Part shown: positions 1-11,734 of the stretch, one piece after another | Layout: each line of letters opens with the position of its first letter | Position numbering within the stretch: position 1 is the first letter of the stretch | Assembly: GCA_025769875.1 (NCBI GenBank) | Contig: JAGFNK010000020.1 | Span: 124,001-188,000, forward strand | From: Russula earlei | Taxonomy: Eukaryota > Basidiomycota > Agaricomycetes > Russulales > Russulaceae | Reading direction: 5' to 3' | Length of the DNA: 64,000 nt | Notes under the pieces: generated by a model | What the model was told of the DNA's origin: nothing | Seen by the model: the letters and a program-made list of their open reading frames with translations, nothing else | Databases searched by the model: none | Made by a program: the position numbers and the translations under genes

Positions 1-3000
1 TCACCGCCAGCCAGGAATGCCTTGGAACACCCCGGAGCTTAGTGTCGTCGTCACCAGCGAAGGGCTATGAAGGTGACACGAAAAATGGTCTGTGCGGGAA
101 ACGCGGCGGGCGGCGTTGACGGCTTGAGCAGGTTTTCGAGACGCACTCGAATTCGGTCACAGCATTCTATGCCAGCTGGAAGAGGCAAAGACTTCCCATC
201 CCATTTGCATGGTTCACACCACGGGAGCGTCATTTGTTGCCCCCAGATGCGTCCATATCATGCGAGCGTACTAAAGCGAGTCTGCCGCGTGCTTTGCTGC
301 GCCGCCCGTCAACCTGATCCGGGCGTACCACGAGTCCTTGTCCCAGATAAACAAAGCCAGTCCTTCCCCTGGACGAGAGCCTCAGGATGCATCGCGAGAC
401 TAGCGCCGGCATCATGGTCGCTGCCACGGAGCTCGGGCTCCGTCAATTCGCCACGAACGGGATTACCGCAGCGAACAGCCACCACTACCTCTTACCAAAA
501 ACTTTGTCTCAGAGAACTCTCGTCTGGCTCTGGTGTCCAGATGGCATCAAGTCTCCGGAGCTTCTGCCTGCCTTTTTGCAGAGGGTGAGTGTTGGAAGCG
601 GCCTAGGCACAAACATGGAAGGGTATGCGTTTTCAATCCCTCCCAATCCTCTACCTTCTGCCCGTCTTATTTATTCGCCTCTTCTTTTTAGTGTTGTACT
701 TCCGTGTAGGGTGTGCTTCTTTAAAATTGGCATGTGATAGCACGCCTTTTACTCACCCTTACGCGGGTACACGGGAATCACCACCATAAACTCAGGACAC
801 GGAGACGTTGACGTCGACAGGATCGTCGATGTGTTGAGGAGGTCATCTCCGAGACTACGTCGAAACGATCAACCGCATCGTGAAAGCATTGTCAGGACCC
901 ATAAATCGGGAACGTGTAAACGATTGTTGGCTGAAAGGTCTTGAGTGGAGGAATATCTGGATGGACCAACGAACGTTCCAATGAAGTATGGTCACGAGTG
1001 GACTCTGCGTTGAGGATTGAGATATGAATCCATGTAAGTCGCGCTATGCGACCCTCCCTGGTCTGAAAATTTCTATACGACGCACAGTATGGTAGGGCAG
1101 CCATCAAACGAAATAATATTTGTACCGATCTAATTGAGTGTGATGTGCACTTGTGTCTGAAGATAGATCATACTGCAATCTCGCGATGTGGTCCTTCCCC
1201 GCTCGTACCATGACTTTCCCTCCGTCGTGGGCGATATATAACCAGATCACAAAGTCTCCGAATCGCCAAGGTCTCTGGCTCCGTCACGGTCTCTAAATTG
1301 AACAATAAGAATCAGATGATAAGAGGCCGAGGAGTGCAGCAGCTGGTCCTCCGGTCGGTAACCGCCGCCGAGCAAACGCGACCTCAGAGGATGCCGTCGT
1401 CGAAGGTTGGGACGGCATTCAGCAATGCGCCAGTGGAATGATTGATATATGAACATAGAGAAGCGGGATAGTGGGAGAATGGAACTTATAGAGTGAGTTA
1501 TTGTAAATTGTAAAATGTCCCTATTTCAACTAAAATCCAACATCTCGCCCTCCTCACCCACTTGTCCTTGTTTGGTCATTTTGCGTTATCAGCCCAGTGA
1601 GACAACTCTGCTCAGACCGTATATTTCATACCAGGGGTCGCCTTTTCATGCGATAAGCAACGTAAAGTTTTGCCCCAACTTCCAATCACGCGACGTGTTC
1701 AGCAATGATAACGCTGCTCCGAGTCGCCCAGAGGCCCAAAGAGGGTGCATCACAAATATGGCCAATTGGCCATTACACCTCTAGGAGGGACGGGGCGTGC
1801 TGAAACCTGACAGCCCCCAATTCAAAAAAGTTCGGTCATTCCGAAAGACGGAGAGGACGATGATGCCCATCACGCGAGCTCTGGACGCTGGAGCACTGCT
1901 CAATAGCGACCGGATGAGGCGATCCAGCGTCAAATGATAACGGACGTTCGCGTCACGTCCTACAATGTACGCAATCTTTCTGACGTGTCGTGTCCTGATT
2001 GACAGACCCAGATTCCCTCCCCAATTCCTTAAGTGCTTGATCAAGCAATTGCTCGCTTCCCGCCTGGTTATGGGACATCGCGCCCCGCTTGTCACACTTT
2101 CCAAGCAATTACGGAACCCTTCTGGTCCGTCCCGGATCAAGCTCTGAAACACAACCGACCCATAGCTGAAGCCCGAGAGCGCGATCCAAGTTTGAACGAA
2201 AATCTAGGGAGAAAGAGGGCAACTTAACAATCGTGCTAATCTCGAGCCAGGCTGAGCCTTATGTGGCTCCTAAAACGAGCAGTCGTCTGCGCAGCAGCAG
2301 CAATTTATGGTTAAGATCGAATTCCTGGTCACACCATCGTCGACGAAGGGACGAGAGAAAGCAGACTTTGGCGTAAGTCATGGCGCATGATAAATTTTCC
2401 GACAATCAGCCAAGCAGATGGATTCTTGGTCCTGCAGACCTGCCAAATCCAAATTCGTTGTGGTAGGAGTGTGTGGACAGGGGCACGCCGAATCCCATCC
2501 GGTTCTAGCCAGAACTTGGAGCAACGTGCTGGAAGTGCAATGAGAACGACTTGGGAGTATCTGGTCCTTGCCGAGCTGAGCACGTTCTTCTATACGAGCG
2601 ATCGCTAGAATTACATTGTGCGTTTGATTGTCCGACGACCCATCGAATTCATCAGCGATCACTAAGGGCTCGCTTTCATCTGCCTCAAATGAAGTGTTCG
2701 CAGTCGTGTCGCAACCGGATGTCTCAATCATCATGGAGTGTCAGATCGTTCACTTCTTATGCTTATCATAATTCATGTCACGTTTCGGCTTTCAATGGGT
2801 TATCAACCCTGGCGATCACTCACAACGGCAAGTCGTTCAGCGCATGGAATTTATGTGGTGTTGATTCACTGAACAGTCTCCTTACTTGTTCCCGGTCTTG
2901 TCATCCGGTAACGTAGATCAGTCAGTTCGAAGAGGAAGCTCATACCGTACGGCTAGCCAAGATTGCGTCTTTTAACGATGTCAACAGATGCATCGTTGCA

Positions 3001-3039
3001 ACGCTGAGCGCAAGTCGATGTCAAAGCCGTCCTTCATTT
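1..3039. other. Region without a confident gene
   Basis: No recognisable protein family, RNA gene or transposon end is seen here. Open frames are short and overlap on both strands. The only stretch that reads somewhat like coding sequence is on the minus strand at about 2378-2734, an acidic segment rich in D/E/S. It matches nothing I know and shows no convincing splice partners. Some decayed repeat is possible, but no structure supports it. Confidence 0.4.
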
Positions 3040-5111
3040 CTACGTGTATTGCATACGATTCAAGGATAGTAGCCCCATCTTCAGCAAAACATTTTCACCA
3101 GCCTCTTTGATAATCTTCCAGGCATTATCGATGTCCCTCTGCTCTGTTCTGGTTGAACCGACCGCAAAGCGGACACAGAACACCCCGCCAAGCGACGTTT
3201 GCGTCAAAGCAAGATCAGGGCGGGACTGGAGATCGCTGTAGAATGCCCGATTGAGCGAGTTTACGCTTTCGAGCTCGTCTGTGTTGCCCGCCGGTTCCGG
3301 CAAAAGCCTGAACACGGTGAGTGCGAAAGCTGGAGGGGTCACGAGTTCGAAAATTGGACAGGCGCGAACGCGCTCCACGAACGAGTTGTTCAGAGAAATG
3401 CACTATATGCAAAGGGTTTTAATGCGCAAAATCGAGATTAGTTGGACAATGACTTACCTTGCGTATGTTTGCTTGAAATCCTTCGACGCCGAAACTACGC
3501 AGCACGAACCACAGCTTGAGAGATCGGAAACGTCTTCCAAGTGACAAGTGCCAGTTTCGATAATCGGTCACATTACCTGGGTGATGTCAAGTAGAAAACC
3601 CGCAGTCGTTCCGAGTCCTGCGTACCTGCGTCTCCTTCTTTGGTCCTCAAATACTCCGGAGTCACGTCCAGTGCATCGATAAGTCGCCTGCGCTCACGTA
3701 CCCAAAGCGAGGACGCGTCGAAATTGGTCAGGCCCCACTTCCGAGAGAATTGCTTTTTGAGTTTTAGACAAAACCTTTGTTTGAAAGAGGCACCTTATGA
3801 AAGTTGATGCAAACGCTGTCGGCATGTTCGTTGATTCCGGGCAGTTGAGCAAACTCGCGATACTCGGGACAAGCAAGAGTAACGCCTGCCCACGCCGCGT
3901 CAACGTGCAGCCATATAGAAGGGAAGCTCTCCTCGACTACATCGAATTAAAAGGTCGCGTACAAGTCATGAGATAAAGACATACTTATAGCCCCTATTTC
4001 GCCCACTTGATCGATGGCGCCGGTCGATGTCGTTCCAACCGTGGCAACTGTGATGGACTTGTGAAAAAGACGTATGGCGTCAGAGGCACACTCACTCAGC
4101 ACGAAGGGATGTAATCCTCTTGCATGGTCCTCCTTCACAGCGGCTCTGAGGACTTCTCCGGTCAACCCAGTGTTGTCAGTCGTCACGGTTGCGTCCACGT
4201 CCAGCGCGCGAACGCGCAACCCGAGTATCATCCCCGCCTTTTTCCCAAAGGAGTGAGTTTGAGTCGTTACATAGATGACGAGCGACTCTAGCGCTGTGCC
4301 CGAGTGGTCACTGATGTATCTGGTTCGGGCAGCGACGATGGCAGTGAGAGCCGAATCAGACGCTGTAGTCTAGGCAGGTAAGAAAAAACAGCCTGAGCTG
4401 GGGGTTTGTCTATGGAAGGAGGGTGGGATCTGACCTGAATAACGCCACCGCCCACCTCGTTCACATTCCAGAAGGCGCGATGTAGCCCAAACATCTTGGC
4501 TGCCCAGTCCATGACCACAGCCTCTAACTCGGTGCAGGCGGGGCTCGCAAACCACTTCGCCGTGACGGAGGCGGTGAATCGAGAGTCTCAAAGGTTTATT
4601 CCGAACTTTCAACACGTACATTGAAGCCAGGGTTTGAAGTGCTCGAAGACAGCAAATCTCCAAGCACACCCTCGAACGTGTTCGCTGTCGGAAAGTACGC
4701 AAAGAAAGACGGATGGTGCCAGTGCGTCAATCCTGCCAGTGCCGATCATGACTTGTTGAGAATGAAGCTCGCGGAGGAATTCGGTTTACGTGAAGCTGTT
4801 CATACCGGGAAGGATGTCCCGCTGATAGTCATCTATGATCGAAGCCCACTCGTGTCCTTTTTGCGGCGCAGAATCTAGTAAGAATGAATCGAATTCTTCA
4901 CTGTGTTCTTCGGACAACTACATACTTGGTATCAAGTCGCGAAGATATCCTGGTTTGACTTGGGCGACGACTGGCTTTTCGCGGAGCGAATAATGATAAG
5001 CGCATATACGATCAATCGCATCGTAACCCGCTTTTCTGAATCTAGCATGACCATCAACTCCCTCAATCCGTCAAACGCACTCATGGAGAGAACTGACTGT
5101 TCGATGTCCAT
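3040..5111 (-). CDS. Aromatic-L-amino-acid decarboxylase (PLP-dependent, group II)
   Basis: Predicted to decarboxylate an aromatic amino acid (tryptophan, tyrosine or DOPA) to the amine, in the cytosol, using pyridoxal phosphate. Eleven exons separated by ten 41-70-nt GT-AG introns give a 501-residue protein (1,506 coding nt), close to the usual 480-510. The start is fixed by MDIEQ joining across the first intron to [12 protein letters not shown], the classic N-terminus. The substrate loop [14 protein letters not shown] is present. Next come GGVIQ followed by TTASDSAL, where other members have Q-T/S-S-ASE, and then HVDAAWAG. The PLP lysine in [13 protein letters not shown] is about residue 304. 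The C-terminus reads through to a TAG stop, and no frameshift or missing catalytic residue was found. Family membership is near certain. Substrate preference cannot be read from the sequence. The zinc-finger gene just upstream is on the same strand but need not be functionally linked. Confidence 0.93.
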
Positions 5112-5255
5112 TGTGAGAACCTGGGTGTTTTTACAAATGGACGAGATCAAAACTAATTTGATCGGCTGTGGCAGAAAAAAATAAAATATATACAAAAATA
5201 CAGTGTCGTTTTAACTGCGTTCTTCGACATTTATTCTTCTCATACCAGGCCTAAG

Positions 5256-5772
5256 TCACGATAACTTCCTTCGTTTTACTTGGTGGTACATGTCATCCTT
5301 TTTCCACAACTCCTCCTTGCCTAACTCCTTGGCCCGTTCTCGGTATAAGTCAAGCGCGTACTTCTCCGCGATCTTGAAGTAAGGAGGGTCCTTGCGAATC
5401 AAACTCAAGACCAACTTTGTATTGTATATTTCGTACTCTTCCGGCTCCAATTTCGTGCCGCACTGCCCCTTCTGGGCCATATGTTTTTCGAGCTCGTCTT
5501 TACGGGAACCTCGCCAGGGACAAGATTCGTGAGGACACTGAATGCAGGGAGGGAGATGCATCGTCAAGATGTGTCGCTCGTATTCTTGCTTCCGACCGCA
5601 AAAGACTTCCGGGTCGCATTCCAAGCAAAGGATTGGTTTCGAGGGTTTCGAGGGTGATGTCGAAGGAGTCTATTCGTGATTTAGAGGCGTACACGGGCCA
5701 CCCGAATGAGAATGGTCATACCTGAGCGTGATCCAAGATTTCCGAGGCAGGGCTAATTTCGACACGATCCAT
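5256..5772 (-). CDS. Small C2H2-like zinc-finger protein, function unknown
   Basis: Two exons (5722-5772 and 5256-5669) with one 52-nt GT-AG intron give a 154-residue protein beginning MDRVEISPASEILDHAQ. After a Ser/Thr/Pro/Lys linker come paired cysteines and histidines: LECDPEVF, then CGRK, then HILTMHLPPC, then CPHESCPW and HMAQKGQCG. This is a fungal C2H2-like arrangement, probably two fingers. The C-terminal third is charged and helical-looking and ends in a basic KRRKLS tail that could be a nuclear signal. The start was chosen because the first exon splices in frame and an in-frame ATG is present. The family is common among uncharacterised basidiomycete proteins. Nucleic-acid binding is inferred only from the Cys/His spacing. 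Confidence 0.7.
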
Positions 5773-6294
5773 CGTAGTTGGGGGGTGGATGGATGGTAAT
5801 TGGCAGTTCAATGTAGGTAGAGTGGTGTTCGTGGATGGAATCTTCCATTTATATGGTTCCGCACAGGTTCGGGGGCAGTGTCCAAGGAGCCATTTAACAG
5901 GCAGAACGTGTCGCCCCCGTTTCAAGCGAATGTGCCATTGGCACCCAAGTGGCTCAGCCTGACATGGCAGCAATTCCCGGCGACAAACACAATTGCGGAG
6001 GCTGTTTTAGAAAGGTGCCAGTCTTCGGAGCAAATTACGTTGGCGCCGGTGCCAAGCGCCCAGTGCTACGGGTTTGATGAAAGGGTGGCGCAATATTCAC
6101 TGATGGGCTCGACGATAGAAAGAACAGGTAGGGGAAGACGGGGAGGAAGCCATCGCAGTGGTAGAAAGAGAGATCGTGGTAGGCTGAGCGTCGTACGAGA
6201 TAGTCGCGCTCAAATGTTGCGGGTCGCCACTTGCTTACTTGCCGTAAAATCTCATCTCATGGTACCATTGTAGCGTCCCTTTCATTTGTGAGCC
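5773..6294. other. Intergenic region between divergent genes
   Basis: This is the upstream side of both the zinc-finger gene (minus) and lanosterol synthase (plus), so it should contain both promoters. No TATA-like box in a convincing position and no repeat is obvious. Confidence 0.4.
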
Positions 6295-9006
6295 ATGTGG
6301 ACCCCTCTCGAAATCCCGCCTTCGCCGAAAAGACCCTTCACAGATTACTCACGTTGGAGGTTGCGCGATACGGACGACGGCAGACACGTCTGGGATTTTC
6401 TAAAGGCAGACGACGAACTCCAAGCTCGTCCTCTCTCGGAGGCTGATAAGTACTGGTTAGGTCTTCCCTTGGTCAGTTTAGGGCTTTCTCCTTGATCTTC
6501 CTTTTCCTGAAACATCCACTCCATAGAGTTATCCATCGCTCCCCCTCGCAAAAACACCACTTGACGCAGCCAGAAATGGCTACGCGTTCTACCGAAAACT
6601 CCAATCTAATGGAGGTCATTGGGCCGGCGAGTATGGCGGACCTATGTTCCTCTTACCTGGCCTGGTCATAGGTTCATATGTTACCGGCATGTTCTTTCTC
6701 GAGGAAGAAAGGCTCGAGATGATCCGCTACCTTTTCAACCATGTGCATTCCGATGACGGCGGTTGGGGCCTGTACGTTTTCTCCCTAAAACTTGTATAAT
6801 ATCACGATCTGACTCATTCAGACATATCGAAGGGCACTCGACAGCGATGGGTACCGCGCTCAATTATGTCGCACTTCGCCTATTGGGGGTTCCAACTGAG
6901 CACCCGGTGGTTGTGCAGGCCCGTGCTACTCTGCATAAGTTAGGTGGGCATGTCTCTTTCTCAGAAGCGCGTATTTTGTCCTTTACTGTTCTCAGGTGGG
7001 GCTGCCGCCTCGGCATCTTGGGGCAAATTTTGGCTGTCTATCTTGAATGTCTATGATTGGGAGGGCAACAATCCAATTCCTCCTGAGTTATGGTACGCGG
7101 AATATGCAAATCAAATAGTTTCAATGGACACACCTCTCATAGGCTGCTGCCTAAATGGCTCCCTTTCCACCCGTCGCGTTGGTGGATACACACCCGTACG
7201 GTATATGTTCCCATGAGCTACCTATATGGTGTGAGGTTCAAGGCTGCAGAAGATCCTCTGATTCTTGCCCTTCGTGAGGTCGGTGCCTAACTATATGTTG
7301 TCCAACATCGACTAAGTAGGATCTGGTATGCAAAGGAACTGTATACGCAACCCTACGATTCCATCGACTGGCCGGCCCAGCGAAACAATATCTCCGAAGC
7401 AGACCTCCACTCACCTCACAGTAAGCTGTTCGATCTTATCGCATTGGCCCTCGTCGCATACGAGCAATGCACTATCCCGCCCCTGCGCAATGCTGGAGTG
7501 GAGCACGCGTATAAGCTCATCACATATGAGGACGAGAATACCGGTTATCAAACGCTCGGTCCTGTGTCCAAGATGATGAACTTAGTTGCCCGCTTCCATG
7601 CTGAAGGCTCAGAAAGTGATGCCTACAAACAACACGAGGAGAAGCGACGAGACTTTATGTGGCTTGCCACGGAAGGCATGATGATGTGTGGCACTAATGG
7701 CAGCCAGTTGTGGGACATAGGCTTCATCACCCAAGCTCTGGTGGAAACAGGGCTGGCTAGTGATGAAGACAACAAGCCAAGTTTGATCAAGGCTCTGCAG
7801 TGGCTCGACCGTTGTCAGATCCGCGAGAACCCGAAACACTTCGAGGTGTCAAATCGGCACCGAACGAAGGGTGCATGGCCATTCAGTACAAAGGAGCAAG
7901 GATACACTGTTAGCGATTGTACAGGAGAAGGGATGAAGTCGGTTTTGTACCTGCAGAACCAACTGGAGTATGTCCTCCAGTCCAGTTGTCCATCTACAGA
8001 TGATGAGACTAGGACAGGTTCACACCGACTCTCGTTTCTGACGACCGCTTGTTCGATGCGGTTGACACGCTGTTGACGTTGCAAAATCGCGACGGAGGAT
8101 TTGCTAGCTACGAGCTAGTACGGGGCCCTACTTGGCTCGAGTTGTTGAACCCCGCCGAAGTCTTTGGTAAGTTCGTTCTCATCCATCGCCCCGGTTCTGT
8201 TGCTGATTCGAGGAGGGAGAATTATGATCGAATACGAGTATCCTGAATGCACGACTTCGGTGATCACCTCACTTTCAATCTTCCGAAAGCATTACCCCAA
8301 TTACCGAGCGGAGGAAATTACGTGAGTTATCGCAGCTAATGACCGAACGTGGCGCTCGTGCCGATACAACTGATCGTACTGTTATGGACAGAACAACCAT
8401 CCAACGTGCCATAACGTTTTTACATGCGCTTCAGCAACCTGAAGGCGGTTGGGTGGGCTCCTGGGGAATCTGCTTCACTTATGCAACGATGTTCGCCCTG
8501 GAGAGCCTTTCTCTGGTCGGTGAAAACTACGAAACAAGCCAATCGGCCCGCCGGGCATGTGATTTTCTCGTGAGCAAGCAAAGGGCAGATGGTGGCTGGG
8601 GCGAGAGCTACAAAGTATGCAATTTACCCCAATTTCATTCCGTCGAGGCTTATTTTTGATAGACGTGCGAGGCTTGTGTATGGGTTGAGCACGAGGAGAC
8701 CCAGGTCGTCCAAACGTCCTGGGCAGCCATGGCACTCATGTACGCAGAGTATCCATACACGGAGCCGATCACAAAGGCTGTGGCATTAGTCATGTCGCGC
8801 CAGCTGCCGGTTTGTGGTTCTCTAACCTACTTCGTGTCGCCCTTGTAACGACGTTCCAGGACGGCTCATGGGCACAGGAAGCCATTGAGGGGATCTTCAA
8901 TAGAACTTGTGCGATCTCATATCCGAATTTCAAGTTTTCCTTTACTATATGGATGCTCGGGAAGGCACAGAAGTACTTGGAACAGCGTGGTGCTCTTAAT
9001 CGGTAG
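6295..9006 (+). CDS. ERG7: Lanosterol synthase (oxidosqualene cyclase)
   Basis: Cyclises 2,3-oxidosqualene to lanosterol, the first sterol of the ergosterol pathway, at the ER or lipid-droplet membrane. Ten GT-AG introns of 48-70 nt give 726 residues (2,181 coding nt), a typical family length. The N-terminus [20 protein letters not shown], the SRWWIHTR segment with the conserved Trp and His, and several QW repeats (for example [27 protein letters not shown]) are present. The acid motif that protonates the epoxide is at about residue 452. It reads VSDCTGEG, so the catalytic Asp and neighbouring Cys are kept, but the usual DCTAE alanine is glycine. The fifth intron ends at 7335, which restores [16 protein letters not shown]. 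The nearer AG sites would break the frame. The C-terminus ends [18 protein letters not shown] before TAG. The gene looks intact. Confidence 0.95.
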
Positions 9007-10309
9007 AGTGGCCAAGCTCGGGCTTGTAGATAACCACCCAGATATACACGAGATAGAACCTCCCGCTCATCCATATCGAGACATTTTTTTTACGATTCGA
9101 GGCATTCGTCTGAACTGTTGGTTTGACAAACGTGTGATATGGAACATGTGGACCTTCTCGCAATGTTCATCGCAAGTCCAAGTCCATAGCGGCAAACCTG
9201 AGGGTGTCTTAGAACAGACAAATAAAAGGTTATATAAGGAAGATGTACAAGTGAGCTGGTCGCGGAATTACGTGCCCCTCGCAGCTCTCGTCGATCTTCC
9301 TTTCGTCAGTCATCGCCATCTGCATCAATGATTTCATCGCCCGGTCTTGCACGCCAAGTATCCCTTCATCACAGCGCGCGTCAACTACGCCCCTTTCCAC
9401 ATCGCCGTGCCCCGTCCTTCCCATGCCTCGCGTCGTTTCCCTTTCATCCCCTCGGTTTCCTTTCACCTCTTTCACCTCTTAGTATCTACCTGTGTATAAA
9501 CACCCTGACTACTCTCTAGAATGATAGTTCAGCTAAGTTTTCGTGCTCCACGACTCGTCTGTCCGCCCTCAGAAATCCGTTGGGCTTGCTTGCCGTCTCC
9601 TGCTGCCCTCGGTTCTGTAGCACGAACTCAAGCGTGCCCCAACTCTGACTCGGCTTTCCACACAGGGTTTTCTTGATGGTATCGTCCTGTAGGGTACAGC
9701 GCAGTACAGTTCTACAATGCAGGTACTCGATCGCGAGAGGCTCAACTCGACGGCTCACTTGAGCCACTGACCCGCGCCTCGAGCGACCCTTGACCATTGA
9801 CAACAAGTGATTTGTGGCTCGAATCAGAGCACCACTCCACTAGCTGCTTCTGCCTTTACACGAACAGGTTTAATCTGCTTCTCAGCAGATGTAACCTCTT
9901 TAACCTTCATGGCACGATTTCGAGTGGGCCTCACCGCTCGCTGCTTTCAAGCTCGCTACCCTGGTAAAATCCATCCGTTGACTCGGAAGAAAATCAACGC
10001 GATCATCATGATGCGATCAAACGGATGTTTACGACAAATCATCCTACTGAACGCAAACGCTGCAGAGAGGGGACTCGCCATGGCGCCATGGAGTATATAA
10101 GGCCTTAATCTAATGCCTGAGATTCCGGCTATTCTGTTTGTTCTAACGCTGTTAGGTACTGGTTACCGACAATCTCTCTACGCCACCATCTTCGACGACT
10201 TTCGCAACGCTCACAATTGTTGCAATGCGCTCTCCCTCAATTCATGCCATTTTCTGCTTTGCCGTTGGCATCTCCCCGTCGCTCGTGCTTCACGCGAGTT
10301 CTACTAGGA
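9007..10309. other. Pyrimidine-rich noncoding stretch
   Basis: No gene is recognised. From about 9,300 to 9,680 the plus strand is strongly C/T-rich. It shares a 17-bp identical word (9622-9638) and looser flanking similarity with 11569-11585 in another C/T-rich stretch. Similar composition recurs near 27.0-27.4 kb and 51.0-51.6 kb. This may be a degenerate dispersed repeat. Confidence 0.35.
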
Positions 10310-10834
10310 ATGCCTTCCTCTTCAACTTATCTTCAAAGTTGCATGCTTGACGTTGACTTGCCTTGCAGAGTTGAGCTCGGTAGGCGGGGACCCCCTTATC
10401 CCAGTTACTACTACCCACAGCCGCCCCCCCGCGTCGTACACCACTACGTAGGCGCGCCGCCGGTCCACTACGTCACTCCCCAGCGCGTCATGGTCCATCG
10501 GCAGCCCACCTACCGTGACCCCCGTGACCCCCGGCAGACGACCTCCCGTAACAACCAGCAGACGACCTCCCGTGACAACCAGCAGACGACCTCCCGTAAC
10601 AACCAGCAGACGACCTCCCGTAACAACCAGCAGACGACCTCCCGTAACAACCAGCAGACGACGCCGAAAGGAATACCAGCGGTCGACGAGTACGTAGATA
10701 GGTTGGGTGGTATTGAGTGGGGCCGCCGGTCGCCCCCGCCCCCGCCCCCCCCGAAGCCACCATCGAGATTAAAACGGTTTAAACAAAACTGTGGCAGAAG
10801 AGTTAATGCGATTACATGGGCCGATAGTGATTGA
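10310..10834 (+). CDS. Low-complexity repeat protein, function unknown
   Basis: An uninterrupted frame from an ATG at 10310 encodes 174 residues. After a short leader it has a Pro/Tyr/His-rich segment (PPYPSYYYPQPPPRVVHHYVG), then five near-perfect copies of QTTSRNNQ, a proline run PPPPPPPKPP and a basic tail ending NAITWADSD. Nothing resembles a folded domain, so it is probably disordered. The start is uncertain and an upstream exon is possible, because an acceptor-like TTGCAG lies at about 10368. The codon periodicity of the 24-bp repeat favours this frame. I do not recognise a family. Confidence 0.4.
   Translation: MPSSSTYLQSCMLDVDLPCRVELGRRGPPYPSYYYPQPPPRVVHHYVGAPPVHYVTPQRVMVHRQPTYRDPRDPRQTTSRNNQQTTSRDNQQTTSRNNQQTTSRNNQQTTSRNNQQTTPKGIPAVDEYVDRLGGIEWGRRSPPPPPPPKPPSRLKRFKQNCGRRVNAITWADSD
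10535..10654 (+). repeat. 24-bp tandem repeat, five copies
   Basis: Five head-to-tail copies start at 10535, 10559, 10583, 10607 and 10631, followed by a broken sixth. The unit keeps the reading frame and codes QTTSRNNQ. The second copy has one A-to-G change, giving Asp for Asn. Such near-identity suggests recent expansion or slippage. Confidence 0.9.
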
Positions 10835-11734
10835 ACCGGAGCTGGGGGTAGTATTAAATAGTGCGAGCTTGCAAAACCGCTTGAGGCGGCTAACGAGCCT
10901 CGGCGAGGCTCGTTAGCCGCTCAAGCCATTCCTCAGATCCAAACTGGGAATCGTCATGTATCTACTTTGTAATGAAGTATTAAATAGAAAGAATATGGTC
11001 GTAAAGGTGTGTCCCATTCGGTTCCAGAATCTCGCGCGGCAGATCACGCGCGCTCCCGTGCTTTCCCTCAACACACTCCTTCTCCCTCTCGATTCCATTC
11101 CTTCATCAAACGACCTGCCTCTTCTCTTTCATCAAGACACTGTGCCACGCCCCTCACGCGCCCCTCCTCGATCGCCGTCGCCGCCGTATGTGAGGCTCGC
11201 TTCCCTTAGCGCACCTCACGTCGCCTTCCTCGCCGGCTGTTGTAGGGTTTTGTAATTGGTTGGGGAGCAGTCTTTGATGTCATAGGTGCAGTAGTTATAT
11301 CTCGGTTCTTTCATATGATCTCGATTTCTCTTTGATCTTTTGCCTTCGTATTTCAACCTCGCTCCCAGTCTCGATCCCCTTTCCTTATATCCCTCTTCCT
11401 TTGAAGTTCTGCCTGTATATAAACTCCCTAAGTACTGTCTCTGCGGCAAGACAGTCTCTTTCCAGATTTCCTCTTGTGCCACTCTCGTTCCCGCCTGGAT
11501 TGAGATCAGTGCTAGCTTGCTCTGGTCCTTTGGAGATCTCTGTCAGTCCTTGTCCGGCATTACGAATTACGAACTCAAGCGTGCCTTTCATGGGTTCGCT
11601 ACACTGTCCACTCAGGCAGGTGTCATGTCCCCATTGTGGTCGCGGCATCGTTGTTGGTCACGTCCCCTTCACGGATGTGGTCCCGTTGCCGTCCTGGCCG
11701 TGGCGTTGTCCTAGGTGGTGTCATGAGCCGCATA
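10835..11734. other. Noncoding, with palindrome and C/T-rich repeat
   Basis: Apart from the hairpin at 10879-10926, this region is C/T-rich and shows no gene. It ends where homology to the inositol hexakisphosphate kinase begins abruptly, so it may contain the sequence that replaced the 5' part of that gene. Confidence 0.35.
10879..10926. repeat. Near-perfect 48-nt palindrome (hairpin)
   Basis: The left arm from 10879 pairs with the right arm ending at 10926 over about 23 bp with one bulged G and a one-base loop. The core is GCTAACGAGCCTCG / CGAGGCTCGTTAGC. No target duplication was seen next to it. It could be a fold-back element end or a fixed hairpin. Confidence 0.85.

Noticed and set aside
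67..588. 173-residue plus-strand frame near the left edge
   Set aside because: Low-complexity Arg/Ser/Cys composition, no domain, and overlapping open frames on the other strand.
7279..7319. Frameshift in lanosterol synthase
   Set aside because: It appeared only when the nearest AG was used as acceptor. Using the AG at 7334-7335 gives a 57-nt intron and restores the conserved [15 protein letters not shown].
10535..10654. CRISPR-like direct repeats
   Set aside because: The units are adjacent with no spacers, are in coding frame, and the genome is eukaryotic.
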